DNA of 64,000 bases from Actinomycetospora lemnae (GTDB lineage: Bacteria; Actinomycetota; Actinomycetes; Mycobacteriales; Pseudonocardiaceae): NCBI RefSeq assembly GCF_028737315.1, contig NZ_JAQZAO010000018.1, positions 28,369-92,368 of the forward strand, in the 5' to 3' direction. The translations under genes were made by a program, and so were the position numbers. This document shows, piece by piece, positions 35,977 through 43,757 of this stretch. The notes beneath the pieces are model-generated. The model had not been told where the DNA came from, did no database searches, and saw only the letters and a program-made list of their open reading frames with translations. Within the stretch, counting starts at the first letter, position 1, and each line of letters begins with the position of its first letter.

Positions 35977-36801
35977 CTAGCGGTACCAGCGCCGGTGCGC
36001 CGTGCGCGCGACGTCGGTGACGTCGGCGACGAGCCGGTCGTGCTCGGCGCGCAGGCGCGGCGCCGGCACCGAGACGGCGATCGCGGCGCTGACCCGCCCG
36101 CCGGGGTCGGCGATCGGGGCGCACACGCACCCGAACCCCGTCGCGTACTCCTCGCGGTCGAGCGCGTAGCCGTCCCGGCGCACCCGGGCGAGCTCGGCGT
36201 CGTAGGCCGTGGGCGAGGTGATCGTCCACGGCGTGTAGGGCGTCCAGCGGTGCGGGTCGAGGCGCGCGCGCCGGCCGGGGGCGAAGGCCACGAGCACCTT
36301 GCTGACCGCCAGTGCGTGGGCCATCGACGGCGGGATGCGCGCGGGGAGCTCGGGGATCAGCCCCAGACCCTGGTGGCCGCGGATGTCGACGACGTCGAGG
36401 TGGTCGTCGTCGGCCCACTCGACGAGGTAGGTCCACGCGCGGGTGCGCCGGTAGAGCTCGCCGACCGCCTCCGAGAGCACCGCGGGCAGCTCGCGGGCCA
36501 GCGAGGTGGGCGTGGGCGAGCCCGACGGCGCGCCCCACCGCGGCCCGGGGCGCAGCCGGTACCCGCCCGCGGCGGTGCGCTCGGCGTGCCCCGCCCGCAG
36601 CAGGCCCTGGACGACGGGCAGCACGCCCGTGCTCGTCCGGCCGAGGTGGCCGCCGAGGGCGGCGAGGTCCACCCCTTCGGGGTGGGCGGCGAGCATCCGC
36701 AGGACACGCAGCGTGCCCGGCGCGACGACACCCGACGGCGAGGTGCGCGGCGCGGACCGGCGTACATCGCCCGACCGGGGGAGCGGGACGTCGATCGTCA
36801 C
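35977..36801 (-). CDS. IclR-family regulator
   Basis: 274 residues from GTG 36801. An N-terminal winged helix (TLRVLRMLAAHPEGVDLAALGGHLGRTSTGVLPVVQGLLRAGHAERTAAGGYRL) is followed by a GAF-like effector domain (SPTPTSLARELPAVL... VGELYRRTRAWTYLVEW, AVSKVLVAFAPGRR, YATGFGCVCAPIADPGGRVSAAIAVSVP). The end (RLVADVTDVART) is typical. No metabolic gene is adjacent, so the regulon is unclear. Confidence 0.88.
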   Translation of the reverse strand: MTIDVPLPRSGDVRRSAPRTSPSGVVAPGTLRVLRMLAAHPEGVDLAALGGHLGRTSTGVLPVVQGLLRAGHAERTAAGGYRLRPGPRWGAPSGSPTPTSLARELPAVLSEAVGELYRRTRAWTYLVEWADDDHLDVVDIRGHQGLGLIPELPARIPPSMAHALAVSKVLVAFAPGRRARLDPHRWTPYTPWTITSPTAYDAELARVRRDGYALDREEYATGFGCVCAPIADPGGRVSAAIAVSVPAPRLRAEHDRLVADVTDVARTAHRRWYR

Positions 36802-36866
36802 GTCGAGTGATCCTAGGTGAGCCGGACCACGGACGGAACGGACCACCTCTGAGGATGGTCTGAGGA

Positions 36867-37025
36867 TCAGACGGCCTCGAGCCGGGCCCCGCAGCCCGGG
36901 CAGGTGGTCGGCGGGTCCTCGTCGGCGAGCCGGCCGCACTCGTCGCAGACCCGGTGCATCCAGCACGCCGGGTCCCCGCCGGCGTCGTCGGGGAGCTCGG
37001 CGGGGGACCGCTCGGAGGACGTCAT
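36867..37025 (-). CDS. 52-residue zinc-ribbon protein
   Basis: ATG 37025 is preceded by GGGAG and the frame ends at TGA 36869-36867. Two CxxC knuckles (CDEC near residue 28 and CPGC near 43) with a further Cys at 22 form a likely zinc ribbon or rubredoxin-like fold. Residues 1-20 are acidic and flexible. Too short for standard gene calls. The function is unknown; small zinc ribbons often bind nucleic acid or protein. It lies between IclR and SnoaL-like genes on the same strand. Confidence 0.7.
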   Translation of the reverse strand: MTSSERSPAELPDDAGGDPACWMHRVCDECGRLADEDPPTTCPGCGARLEAV

Positions 37026-37089
37026 CGCCCCATCGTCTCCCGAGGTCGCCTCGTCGGGCGAGCCGACGGCACCGTCCCCCGCCGGCGGG

Positions 37090-37464
37090 TCAGCGCTGGG
37101 CGAAGGGGTCGTCGAAGGCGAGGAGCCAGGTGCCGTCGGTCTGCTTGCGCAGCAGGACGACCGCCTGGCCGTCCATCCGGGCCGGTCCGTCGTCGCCGGT
37201 GCCCGTGATGGTCCAGTCCGAGTAGAGGATGGCCTCGGCGTCGCGCTCGTGGACGGCGTGGGTCCGGAGGTCGATCTGGGGGTCCCGCAGCGGGAAGCCC
37301 GTCATCCACTCGCGGATCGCCTCCGGGCCGACGAGCGCGGTGCCGCCCGGCTCGGGCACGAGGAGGGCGTCCTTCTCGTACAGGTCCAGGAGCCCGTCCA
37401 GGTCGCCCTTGTTGAAGAGATCCATCCAGACCTCGTCGGCCTGGTGCGGGCTGGTGATCGTCAT
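37090..37464 (-). CDS. SnoaL/NTF2-like protein
   Basis: 124 residues; AGGGGG lies upstream of ATG 37464. QADEVWMDLFNKGDLDGLLDLYEKDALLVPEPGGTALVGPEAIREWMTGF followed by WTITGTGDDGPARMDGQAVVLLRKQTDGTWLLAFDDPF is the classic SnoaL-like cone fold with the WLLAFDDP end. Such proteins often bind or isomerise small hydrophobic molecules. There is no clear partner besides the zinc-ribbon gene downstream. Confidence 0.88.
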   Translation of the reverse strand: MTITSPHQADEVWMDLFNKGDLDGLLDLYEKDALLVPEPGGTALVGPEAIREWMTGFPLRDPQIDLRTHAVHERDAEAILYSDWTITGTGDDGPARMDGQAVVLLRKQTDGTWLLAFDDPFAQR

Positions 37465-37568
37465 GTGAGACCCCCTGACTCGTCCTGAAGGATGTGGTCG
37501 GTGTCACCCAGCGTGGCACCGCCGCGAGATCAGGAGCACGGCTCGTCACCGGGACGGCGCAGTGGCGG

Positions 37569-38222
37569 TCACCCCTCGAGGTCGAGGCCCTCCACGAGCG
37601 TCGCGACCCAGAGGCGGCCGAGCCAGGCGGCGTAGTCGTCGTCCGACCAGCCCCGACGCTCGACGAGGGTCCGCCACAGAGCACCGTCGGTCGTGGCGAA
37701 GAGGACGTCGCGGCACGTCGTCTCGGGCACCGCGAGCCGACCGGTGGTCGCCGCGGCCCGGGCGTGGGCCCCCATCGCGTCGAGGCGCGCCCCGTCGATC
37801 TCGGTCAGGAGCTCGCGGGCGGCCGGATCGGCTCCGGCCGCGTGCTCGACCGCGAGGCGCAGCCCGGCCGTGCGTCGCATGATCGCCGTGTTGACGCGGG
37901 CGAACCGGGCGAGGCGGGCGCGGAGATCGGGCTCGTCGAACACCGCGCGCACCTCGGGTCGCTCCAGCAGGTGGACGTCGCGGTCGTCGCCGCCGACGGC
38001 GAGGTCCCAGGCGCGCCGCAGCAGCGTGAGCTTGGTGCGGAAGGCGGAGTAGACGGTCTCGGGAGCGACCCCGGCCGCGGCCGCGACCTCGGCGACGGTG
38101 GTGGCGCCGTACCCCTGCGCGACGAACAGCTCGTGCGCGGCCTCGAGGATCCGGAGCCGGGTCTCCCGGGCCTGCGCCGCGCGGCGGGTGGAGTCGTACC
38201 GCCTCTTGACGCCCTCGGACAT
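37569..38222 (-). CDS. TetR-family regulator
   Basis: 217 residues from ATG 38222. RRAAQARETRLRILEAAHELFVAQGYGATTVAEVAAAAGVAPETVYSAFRTKLTLLRRAWD is the HTH. The rest is a helical effector domain. It is divergent from the SnoaL-like gene at 38274 over 51 bp, in which ACTGTAT occurs twice, so it probably represses that gene. Confidence 0.9.
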   Translation of the reverse strand: MSEGVKRRYDSTRRAAQARETRLRILEAAHELFVAQGYGATTVAEVAAAAGVAPETVYSAFRTKLTLLRRAWDLAVGGDDRDVHLLERPEVRAVFDEPDLRARLARFARVNTAIMRRTAGLRLAVEHAAGADPAARELLTEIDGARLDAMGAHARAAATTGRLAVPETTCRDVLFATTDGALWRTLVERRGWSDDDYAAWLGRLWVATLVEGLDLEG

Positions 38223-38235
38223 CGGCTACACCCTC

Positions 38236-38262
38236 ACTGTATTGAACTGAGTCTGACTGTAT
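38236..38262. promoter_or_regulatory. Direct repeats in TetR/SnoaL divergent promoter
   Basis: ACTGTAT at 38236-38242 and 38256-38262, 20 bp apart, in an AT-richer 51-bp gap. Candidate TetR operator and promoter; no clean palindrome is seen. Confidence 0.4.
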
Positions 38263-38273
38263 CGGAGGGCGGG

Positions 38274-38723
38274 ATGTCCGAGGTCGAGGAGTTCCTGGGC
38301 GAGATGCTGCCGCGCCAGCTCGCGGCGGACCGCGCGCTGTGCCGCGGTGACGCGAGCGGGCGGGCGGGGACGTGGTCGCGCCGCGACCCCGTCACCCTCT
38401 TCGGGGCCGCGGCCCGGGTGCGCCGGGGCCGGGACGCGGTCGACGCCGTGGCCCGGTGGCTCGCCTCCCGCTTCACCGACGTCCGGGCGTTCGACCTCGA
38501 GCTGGTGGCGGCGGGGGCGAGCGGCGACCTCGCGTACACGGTCGGGTTCGAGCACAAGACCGTCGTCGTCGACGGGGCGCCGGCGACCTACACGCTGCGG
38601 GTCACGCACGTCTACCGACGCGAGGACGGCGAGTGGCGGATCGTGCACCGCCACGGTGATCACCCGCCGACGAACGACCGGGCGCCCGACGCCCCGGCCG
38701 CCGCCGTCCCGACGGCGGGGTGA
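38274..38723 (+). CDS. SnoaL-like ketosteroid-isomerase-fold protein
   Basis: 149 residues; GGAGG eight bases before ATG 38274. DPVTLFGAAARVRRGRDAVDAVARWLASRFTDVRAFDLELVAAGASGDLAYTVGFEHKTVVVDGAPATYTLRVTHVYRREDGEWRIVHRHGDHPP is the SnoaL/DUF4440 pattern ending with W.IVHRH.D. It is probably controlled by the divergent TetR gene. The substrate is unknown. Confidence 0.85.
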   Translation: MSEVEEFLGEMLPRQLAADRALCRGDASGRAGTWSRRDPVTLFGAAARVRRGRDAVDAVARWLASRFTDVRAFDLELVAAGASGDLAYTVGFEHKTVVVDGAPATYTLRVTHVYRREDGEWRIVHRHGDHPPTNDRAPDAPAAAVPTAG

Positions 38724-38767
38724 GGAACGAGGCGCCGGCGCGATCGCGCGCGGGCCCGGAAACACCG

Positions 38768-38813
38768 AAAGGCCCCGGTCGGCGCCCTCTACAGGGCTGT
38801 GACCAGGGCCTTT
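38768..38813 (-). terminator. Terminator of the tRNA-Val/Cys/Gly operon
   Basis: On the minus strand AAAGGCCCTGGTC ... GACCGGGGCCTTT form a 13-bp stem (one G-T pair) directly after tRNA-Val. The first arm is part of a 21-base trailer identical to that after the second tRNA-Val gene. Confidence 0.75.
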
Positions 38814-38814
38814 G

Positions 38815-38889
<75 letters not shown>

Positions 38890-38890
38890 G

Positions 38891-38962
38891 AGGCGCAGGC
38901 GGGAATCGAACCCGCGTACAGGGCTTTGCAGGCCCTTGCCTAAGCCACTCGGCCACTGCGCC
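38891..38962 (-). tRNA. tRNA-Cys (GCA)
   Basis: Acceptor GGCGCAG/CTGCGCC, anticodon stem GGGCC..GGCCC-like with loop CTGCAAA (GCA), T-arm GCGGGTTCGATTCCCGC, discriminator T as usual for Cys. No encoded CCA. It is one base from tRNA-Val on the same transcript. Confidence 0.95.
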
Positions 38963-39016
38963 AGGCTTCCGGAGGTCGTCCGGCCCACCCGGAGCAGTAC
39001 AGCCGAGAGCCTCCCG

Positions 39017-39089
39017 AGCGGACGACGGGACTCGAACCCGCGACCCTCACCTTGGCAAGGTGATGCGCTACCAACTGCGCTACGTCCGC
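39017..39089 (-). tRNA. tRNA-Gly (GCC)
   Basis: Acceptor GCGGACG/CGTCCGC, D-arm AGCGCAGTTGGTAGCGC, anticodon stem-loop TCACCTTGCCAAGGTGA (GCC), T-arm GCGGGTTCGAGTCCCGT. No encoded CCA. First gene of the Gly-Cys-Val cluster. Confidence 0.95.
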
Positions 39090-39199
39090 GTGTGGCCGGC
39101 GGGTTTCGGAGGTCTTTCCGGTTCCGATCCCGCCGTTGCCGACGAAGAGAACACTACTGCATCGTGCGTCCCCCGCTCATCGCGGGGGGGGGGTGCTCG

Positions 39200-39625
39200 T
39201 CAGCTCGGGTCGCTCGACAGCAGCAGTCCGAGCGCGTGCTCCAGGTCCAGCCAGTCGTCCTCGCACCCGGGCGCGACGATCTCGTGGGTGCGGGTCAGGA
39301 ACTCCGACACCTCACGGCTCGCGGCGCGGAAGGTGGCGTGACCCGAGGGCGAGCTGAGCTCGATCTCGATCGACTCGGCGTCGCCGTCGGCCGGCCGGAT
39401 GCGGACGTCGCCGGCACCGGAGGCTCCCAGCAGCCCCTCGGTGAGCAGGTCGCGCGAGAAGACCCATTCCACCCAGCCGGCGCGACCCGTCCGGAACGCC
39501 GCCTGCACGGCGTACGGGTCGCGGGTGTCGTACCGCATCTCGACCTGGACGGGCACGGGCGGGTTCGGCGGGCCGACGAGGTCGAAGACCGCCGTGGAGC
39601 GGATCGTCGTGTGGTCGTTGAGCAT
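39200..39625 (-). CDS. ssgB: SsgA-family sporulation/cell division regulator (SsgB-like)
   Basis: 141 residues. MRYDTRDPYAVQAAFRTGRAGWVEWVFSRDLLTEGLLGASGAGDVRIRP is the SALP (SsgA-like protein) signature, and SSPSGHATFRAASREVSEFLTRTHEIVAPGCED closes the domain. SsgB recruits FtsZ to division sites in sporulating actinomycetes; it is present even in simple relatives. Length and single-copy location beside a tRNA cluster fit the conserved SsgB orthologue, though I cannot exclude another SALP. A run of ten Gs (39184-39193) lies just after its stop codon. Confidence 0.85.
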   Translation of the reverse strand: MLNDHTTIRSTAVFDLVGPPNPPVPVQVEMRYDTRDPYAVQAAFRTGRAGWVEWVFSRDLLTEGLLGASGAGDVRIRPADGDAESIEIELSSPSGHATFRAASREVSEFLTRTHEIVAPGCEDDWLDLEHALGLLLSSDPS

Positions 39626-39859
39626 GAGGCTGCCTTTCGCACGCTGCTGTCGTCGGGGGAAACGACTGGCGGACGACCCTGTGACGCCGGTTCACCCGGC
39701 TCACTCACGCATCACACCGGACGAGCACTCGGTCAGGCGCTTACCCGGTTCGGTTCCGTGACGAACCACCCTCCCCGGGCGGGCGTCCGCCCCCGCCCCG
39801 GGAGCACTAGCCTGACAGCCGTCTGACCCGGACAAACCAGCGGAGGAAAGGTCCGACCA

Positions 39860-40492
39860 GTGACGGACGCGTCGCGAGGAGTCCCCGAGGCGACTCCGGA
39901 GCGTGACGATGCCCGCGACGGTGCTGTGACCGATGCCACATTGCTCGAACGGATCGCCCGGCGCGAGACGGAGGCCCTCGCGCAGCTCTACGACCGCTTC
40001 GGACGCCCCGCGTACTCCCTCGCCCGTCGTGTCTGCGTGGACGAGGGGTTGGCGGAGGACGTGGTGCAGGAGGTCTTCCTCGTGGTGTGGCGGGAGCCGG
40101 CGCGCTTCGACCCCGCCCGCGGGGCGGTGTCGAGCTGGCTGCTCACCCTCGTGCACCACCGGGCCGTCGACGCCGTGCGTCGCGAGGCCACCCGCCGCCG
40201 GCGGACCGCCGCCGAGGCGGACGGGCAGTGGGGCGTGCCCGCCGGACCGGGCGCGGACCAGGCGGCGCTCGGCGCGGTGGTCGCGGGGCAGGTGCGCGAG
40301 GCGCTCGGCGAGCTCCCGGCCGAGCAGCGCGAGGCGCTCGCCCTGGCGTACTTCGGTGGTTACACGCAACGCGAGGTGGCGAGCCTCGTCGGCGTCCCGC
40401 TCGGGACGGTGAAGTCCCGGATGTTCAGCGGCACGCAGAAGCTCCGGGTCCTCCTGGGCCCGCACGTCGAGGTGGAGGGGGAGGAGCGATGA
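39860..40492 (+). CDS. ECF-type RNA polymerase sigma factor (SigK/SigL-like group)
   Basis: 210 residues from GTG 39860, behind GGAGGAAAGG. Region 2: LLERIARRETEALAQLYDRFGRPAYSLARRVCVDEGLAEDVVQEVFLVVWREPARFDPARGAVSSWLLTLVHHRAVDAVRREATRR. Region 4: LPAEQREALALAYFGGYTQREVASLVGVPLGTVKSRMFSGTQKLR. The next gene is an RskA-type anti-sigma factor with an ATGA overlap, as in the mycobacterial sigK-rskA type pairs. Membrane release by regulated proteolysis is the expected control. A GGGCGG-GCGT-CCGCCC hairpin (39777-39792) lies in its upstream region. Confidence 0.92.
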   Translation: MTDASRGVPEATPERDDARDGAVTDATLLERIARRETEALAQLYDRFGRPAYSLARRVCVDEGLAEDVVQEVFLVVWREPARFDPARGAVSSWLLTLVHHRAVDAVRREATRRRRTAAEADGQWGVPAGPGADQAALGAVVAGQVREALGELPAEQREALALAYFGGYTQREVASLVGVPLGTVKSRMFSGTQKLRVLLGPHVEVEGEER

Positions 40493-41409
40493 ACGACGAC
40501 ACCGCCCCCGGCACCCACCACACCGCCGACCACGACGCCCTCGCCGTCGCCCACGCCCTCCACGCCCTCGACCACGACGAGGAGACGGCGTTCGCCGCCC
40601 ACCTCGCGGGCTGCCCGACCTGCCGGCGCACCGTCGACGAGACCACGGCGGTCCTCGGCGACCTCGCCGGCGCGGTCGAGCCCGTCGACCCCCCGCAGGG
40701 TCTGCGGCAGCGCCTGCTCAACGCGGCCGAGGCGGAGGAGGCCGAGCGCGCCCCCGGGACGGTGCCGCCGTCCCGGACGAGGCCGTCGGACCGGGCGTCC
40801 TCGGAGTCGTCCCCGTCGTCGTCCGGGTCGTCGTCCGGGTCGTCGTCGGCTCCGAGGCACGCCAAGGACGACACGGACGACGGGACCGTCGTACCGCTCG
40901 CACCCCGTCGCCGCGCCACCCGCTGGCTCGCGGTCGCGGCCGCGGTGCTCGTCGTCGTGGCGATCGGCGGGCTGACCGCCGCCAACCAGTCCCTGCGTGC
41001 CGAGCGCGACCGCGCCCAGGCCGCGGCGGCCGCGCAGGCGCAGCGCGAAGCGGCGATCGCCGACGTGCTGGCGGACGCCGGGACGCCCGGGGTGCCGCAC
41101 GCCGTCCTCGCCACGCCCGAGGGCCGGCTCGTCGGCGTGGTCGTCGACGACGGCACCGGGCCGCGGGTGCTGGCCACGGGGCTCGGGCCCAACGGCAACG
41201 ACGAGGTCTACGTCCTGTGGGGGCTCGCCGGCGGAACCCCGCGCCCGCTCGGCACGTTCGACGTCGGGGGACAGGGTCCGGACGTCCGTTCCGTACCCTC
41301 GACGCCCGAGGCGGTGCCGTACGCCGGCTTCGCGGTCTCGCTCGAGCCCGGACGGACCGCGCCCGCCTCGCCGACCAGAGTCGTCGCGAGTGGGCAGGTG
41401 GGACGTTGA
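40489..41409 (+). CDS. RskA-type membrane anti-sigma factor
   Basis: 306 residues. The N-terminal anti-sigma domain has HALHALDHDEETAFAAHLAGCPTCRRTVDE, a zinc-binding HxxxCxxC ZAS motif (CPTC). A Ser/Pro/Asp linker with repeated SSG (about 100-122) leads to a single membrane helix (ATRWLAVAAAVLVVVAIGGLTAAN, 142-165). The extracytoplasmic RskA domain (ADAGTPGVPHAVLATPEGRLVGVVVDDGTGPRVLATGLGPNGNDEVYVLWGL, GGQGPDVRSVP, YAGFAVSLEPGR) matches Rv0444c-like proteins. It holds the sigma factor until cleaved. The downstream membrane gene begins inside its stop codon. Confidence 0.92.
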   Translation: MNDDTAPGTHHTADHDALAVAHALHALDHDEETAFAAHLAGCPTCRRTVDETTAVLGDLAGAVEPVDPPQGLRQRLLNAAEAEEAERAPGTVPPSRTRPSDRASSESSPSSSGSSSGSSSAPRHAKDDTDDGTVVPLAPRRRATRWLAVAAAVLVVVAIGGLTAANQSLRAERDRAQAAAAAQAQREAAIADVLADAGTPGVPHAVLATPEGRLVGVVVDDGTGPRVLATGLGPNGNDEVYVLWGLAGGTPRPLGTFDVGGQGPDVRSVPSTPEAVPYAGFAVSLEPGRTAPASPTRVVASGQVGR

Positions 41410-41903
41410 GCGAACCGGCCGAGCAGTCGACGGCGACGGCGCAGCCGACGCCGCCGACGCCCCCGGAGCAGCCGACGCCGCCCCCGCCGCCGCGCCGCCG
41501 CACCCTGCGGGCACGGATGCGGCACGTCCGGGCGCGCGTGCGCCGCAACCCGCGCGCCAACACGGCCTGGCGCCTGGCCATCGGGATCATCGGCACGGTC
41601 GTGCTCGCGCTCGGCGTCGTCGCCATCCCGTACCCGGGGCCCGGCTGGCTGATCGTCTTCGCGGGTCTCGGCATCCTCGCGACCGAGTTCACGTGGGCCG
41701 GCCGGCTGCTCCGGTTCGCCCGGCGCCACTACGACCGCTGGATGGCGTGGGTCGGCCGTCAGAACGTCGTGGTCAAGGCGCTGCTGGCTCTGCTCACCTG
41801 CGCCATCGTGCTCGCGACCCTCTGGCTGCTCGGGGCCTTCTCCCTCGTCGCCGAGCTCGTGGGCCTCGGACACTGGACCTGGCTGCAGAGCCCGATCGTC
41901 TGA
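41406..41903 (+). CDS. TIGR02611/PGPGW family membrane protein
   Basis: 165 residues from TTG 41406 (TTGA overlap with the anti-sigma stop), with AGGTGGG nearby. The N-terminus is Pro/Thr-rich; then NPRANTAWRLAIGIIGTVVLALGVVAIPYPGPGWLIVFAGLGILATEFTWAGRLL carries the PGPGW motif between two helices, and a last helix is at 118-145. This family occurs next to tRNA-Val and SsgB genes in many actinobacteria by my recollection. Function unknown. Confidence 0.88.
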   Translation: MSEPAEQSTATAQPTPPTPPEQPTPPPPPRRRTLRARMRHVRARVRRNPRANTAWRLAIGIIGTVVLALGVVAIPYPGPGWLIVFAGLGILATEFTWAGRLLRFARRHYDRWMAWVGRQNVVVKALLALLTCAIVLATLWLLGAFSLVAELVGLGHWTWLQSPIV

Positions 41904-41926
41904 TGGTCTAGGCTCGTGTCCGCTGC

Positions 41927-42001
41927 GGGCGATTAGCTCAGGGGGAGAGCGCTTCGTTCACACCGAAGAGGTCACTGGTTCGATCCCAGTATCGCCCACC
42001 A
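41927..42001 (+). tRNA. tRNA-Val (CAC)
   Basis: Acceptor GGGCGAT/ATCGCCC, D-arm AGCTCAGGGGGAGAGC, anticodon stem CTTCG/CGAAG with loop TTCACAC (CAC), T-arm CTGGTTCGATCCCAG, A-CCA encoded. Its sequence outside the anticodon arm is almost the same as that of tRNA-Val(GAC) 3 kb away on the other strand. Confidence 0.95.
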
Positions 42002-42004
42002 GCA

Positions 42005-42048
42005 AAGGCCCTGGTCACAGCCCCACACGGCGCTGAGACCAGGGCCTT
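42005..42048 (+). terminator. Terminator after tRNA-Val(CAC)
   Basis: AAGGCCCTGGTC (42005-42016) and GACCAGGGCCTT (42037-42048) form a perfect 12-bp stem with a 20-nt loop, ending in TTCG. The left part is identical to the trailer of the other tRNA-Val gene. Confidence 0.8.
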
Positions 42049-42165
42049 CGTCGTGTCCGGGCGGGGATCGCAGCAGCGCCCAGGCCGCAGGAGCAGTCGC
42101 CGCGTCGTGTCCCGCCCGCGACGGAGGCTTCCGCCGGCGACTCGGTAGCTCTACGCTTACCGTTC

Positions 42166-42543
42166 ATGTCAGCTTACGGAGATGCCGGTCTCGGGTTGCT
42201 GGGCGACCCGATGCGCCGCGCGATCTTCGAGATGCTGGCGCGCCGGCCCAGCGCGGTCGGCGATCTGGCCGAGCAGCTCCCGATCAGCCGCCCGGCCGTG
42301 TCCCAGCACCTCAAGGCGCTGAAGGACGGCGGCCTGGTCGTCGCCCACGCCGAGGGCACCCGGCGCATCTACCGCCTCGACCCGCAGGGCGTGGCCGCGC
42401 TGCGCACCTGGCTCGACGGCGTGTGGGAGCACGCCCTGGCGGACTTCCACAAGTTCGCCGAGCAGAGCGTCGCCGACGAGGCCGCCGGCACCGACCACCC
42501 CGCCTCGCACTCCACCCACGACTCCACCAGGGAGCTGCCATGA
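42166..42543 (+). CDS. ArsR-family regulator
   Basis: 125 residues. LLGDPMRRAIFEMLARRPSAVGDLAEQLPISRPAVSQHLKALKDGGLVVAHAEGTRRIYRLDPQGVAALRTWLDGVWEHAL is an ArsR winged helix without metal-binding Cys. The ATG directly follows CTACGCTTACCGTTC with no ribosome site, which suggests a leaderless transcript. The four-base overlap with the AHSA1-type SRPBCC gene is the common ArsR/SRPBCC pair, in which the regulator controls the partner protein. Confidence 0.92.
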   Translation: MSAYGDAGLGLLGDPMRRAIFEMLARRPSAVGDLAEQLPISRPAVSQHLKALKDGGLVVAHAEGTRRIYRLDPQGVAALRTWLDGVWEHALADFHKFAEQSVADEAAGTDHPASHSTHDSTRELP

Positions 42544-43028
42544 CCACGCCGATCCCGTCGATCGAGGGCAAGACCACCGTCAACGTCGCCCGTGAGCGCG
42601 CCTTCGAGCTGTTCACCGGGCACTTCGGCGCCTGGTGGCCCCGGCAGTACCACATCGGCTCGGTCGAGGTCGCCGACGTGATCCTGGAGCCCCACGAGGG
42701 CGGGCGCTGGTTCGAGCGCGGGGTCGACGGCAGCGAGTGCGACTGGGGCCGGGTCCTCACCTGGGAGGCCCCGGAGCGGATCGTGTTCACCTGGCAGATC
42801 GGCGGGGACTGGCAGTTCGACCCCGACCCCGCGCACGCCAGCGAGATCGAGGTCCGATTCCACGCCGACGGGCCCGAGCAGACCACCATCGAGGTCGAGC
42901 AGCGCCACTTCGAGCGCCTCGTCGGCGGCGAGGGTGTCCACGGCGCCATCGAGCACGGCGGCGGCGGTTGGGTCGCCCTGCTCGCGGCCTACTCCGGCCT
43001 CGTCGCCGGCGAGGCCGGGCCGGCGTAG
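42540..43028 (+). CDS. SRPBCC/AHSA1-family protein
   Basis: 162 residues, ATG 42540 after AGGGAG. KTTVNVARERAFELFTGHFGAWWPRQYHIGSVEVADVILEPHEGGRWFERGVDGSECDWGRVLTWEAPERIVFTWQIGGDW is the AHSA1 pattern (L.W..P.R...TW). HASEIEVRF and GAIEHGGGGWVALLAAYSGLV end the helix-grip. It is coupled to the ArsR gene. Ligand unknown. Confidence 0.9.
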   Translation: MTTPIPSIEGKTTVNVARERAFELFTGHFGAWWPRQYHIGSVEVADVILEPHEGGRWFERGVDGSECDWGRVLTWEAPERIVFTWQIGGDWQFDPDPAHASEIEVRFHADGPEQTTIEVEQRHFERLVGGEGVHGAIEHGGGGWVALLAAYSGLVAGEAGPA

Positions 43029-43186
43029 TCGGTCGCCGGTCCCGCGTCGATCCGTCCCGCTTCCCTCGCGGGGCGGACGGTGGTTTCGTGCTCACCCCGA
43101 TCGGGTAGCTCCGGCCACCCCGGTCCACCCGCCGTGCCGGCAGGGGTCGAAACGACCCGTCGGCGGCCGACGTCCGGGAGGCGCCG

Positions 43187-43417
43187 ATGCCCTGGAGCAC
43201 CGATCCACCCCGGCGGGCGGCCATGCTCGCCCGCGCCCGCCGCTCGGTCGCGGCGGCCCGAGCCGCGCGGGAGCGCTCCGCGGAGGTCCTGCGGTACCCG
43301 CACGCGACGCACACCGAGCCCGCCTCGCCCGAGACCGAGCCGTCGCCCGAGACCGAGCCGTGGGTCGAGACCGAGCCGTGGGTCGAGGCCGTCCTGCGCG
43401 ATCGGCTCACCCGCTAG
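43187..43417 (+). CDS. Small protein with ETEP repeats (76 aa)
   Basis: ATG 43187 follows GGGAGGCGCC, a good ribosome site. Residues 13-35 are Arg/Ala helix (ARARRSVAAARAARERSAEVL), then PETEPSPETEPWVETEPWVE repeats arise from 18-bp DNA repeats. Composition is unusual but third-position GC is high. No family recognised; it may be a spurious frame. Confidence 0.4.
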   Translation: MPWSTDPPRRAAMLARARRSVAAARAARERSAEVLRYPHATHTEPASPETEPSPETEPWVETEPWVEAVLRDRLTR

Positions 43418-43757
43418 TCGTCGGCCGGAGGCCCGGGCTCGTCCCGGCGAGGTCACGTCCCGGCGGTCCACGGGTCGCCGCGCTCGCGGACGGTTCGGCG
43501 ACCGCACGATCGGGCACCACCCCGACGCCACGCCCGGCGTGGCCCCCGGCAGTCCACCCCGCGGGCTGCCCTCAGGACGCGGGGCGCAGCTCCTCCACCG
43601 AGGGAGTGCGCCCGACAGTCCCGTAGATCATGTACCTCCCCGGGCACCGAGGCACGGTGCGGGCCAGGGCATGCCGCTCCGGTGCTGCCCTGCCGGCACG
43701 CCACATCGACGTGCTGCTCCCCGCACCGCCCTCGACCGGTGAAGGTGGACGTCCCCC
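43418..43757. other. 340-bp intergenic region, no gene seen
   Basis: I find no convincing coding frame, RNA or hairpin. The last part contains GAAGGTGGAC (43739-43750), the ribosome site of the GAF-ANTAR gene that follows. A promoter for that gene must lie here, but I cannot define it. Confidence 0.5.

Noticed and set aside
38274..38723. Part of a polyketide cluster because of SnoaL/SRPBCC folds
   Set aside because: No polyketide synthase, acyl carrier or tailoring enzymes in the window; these folds are common singletons.
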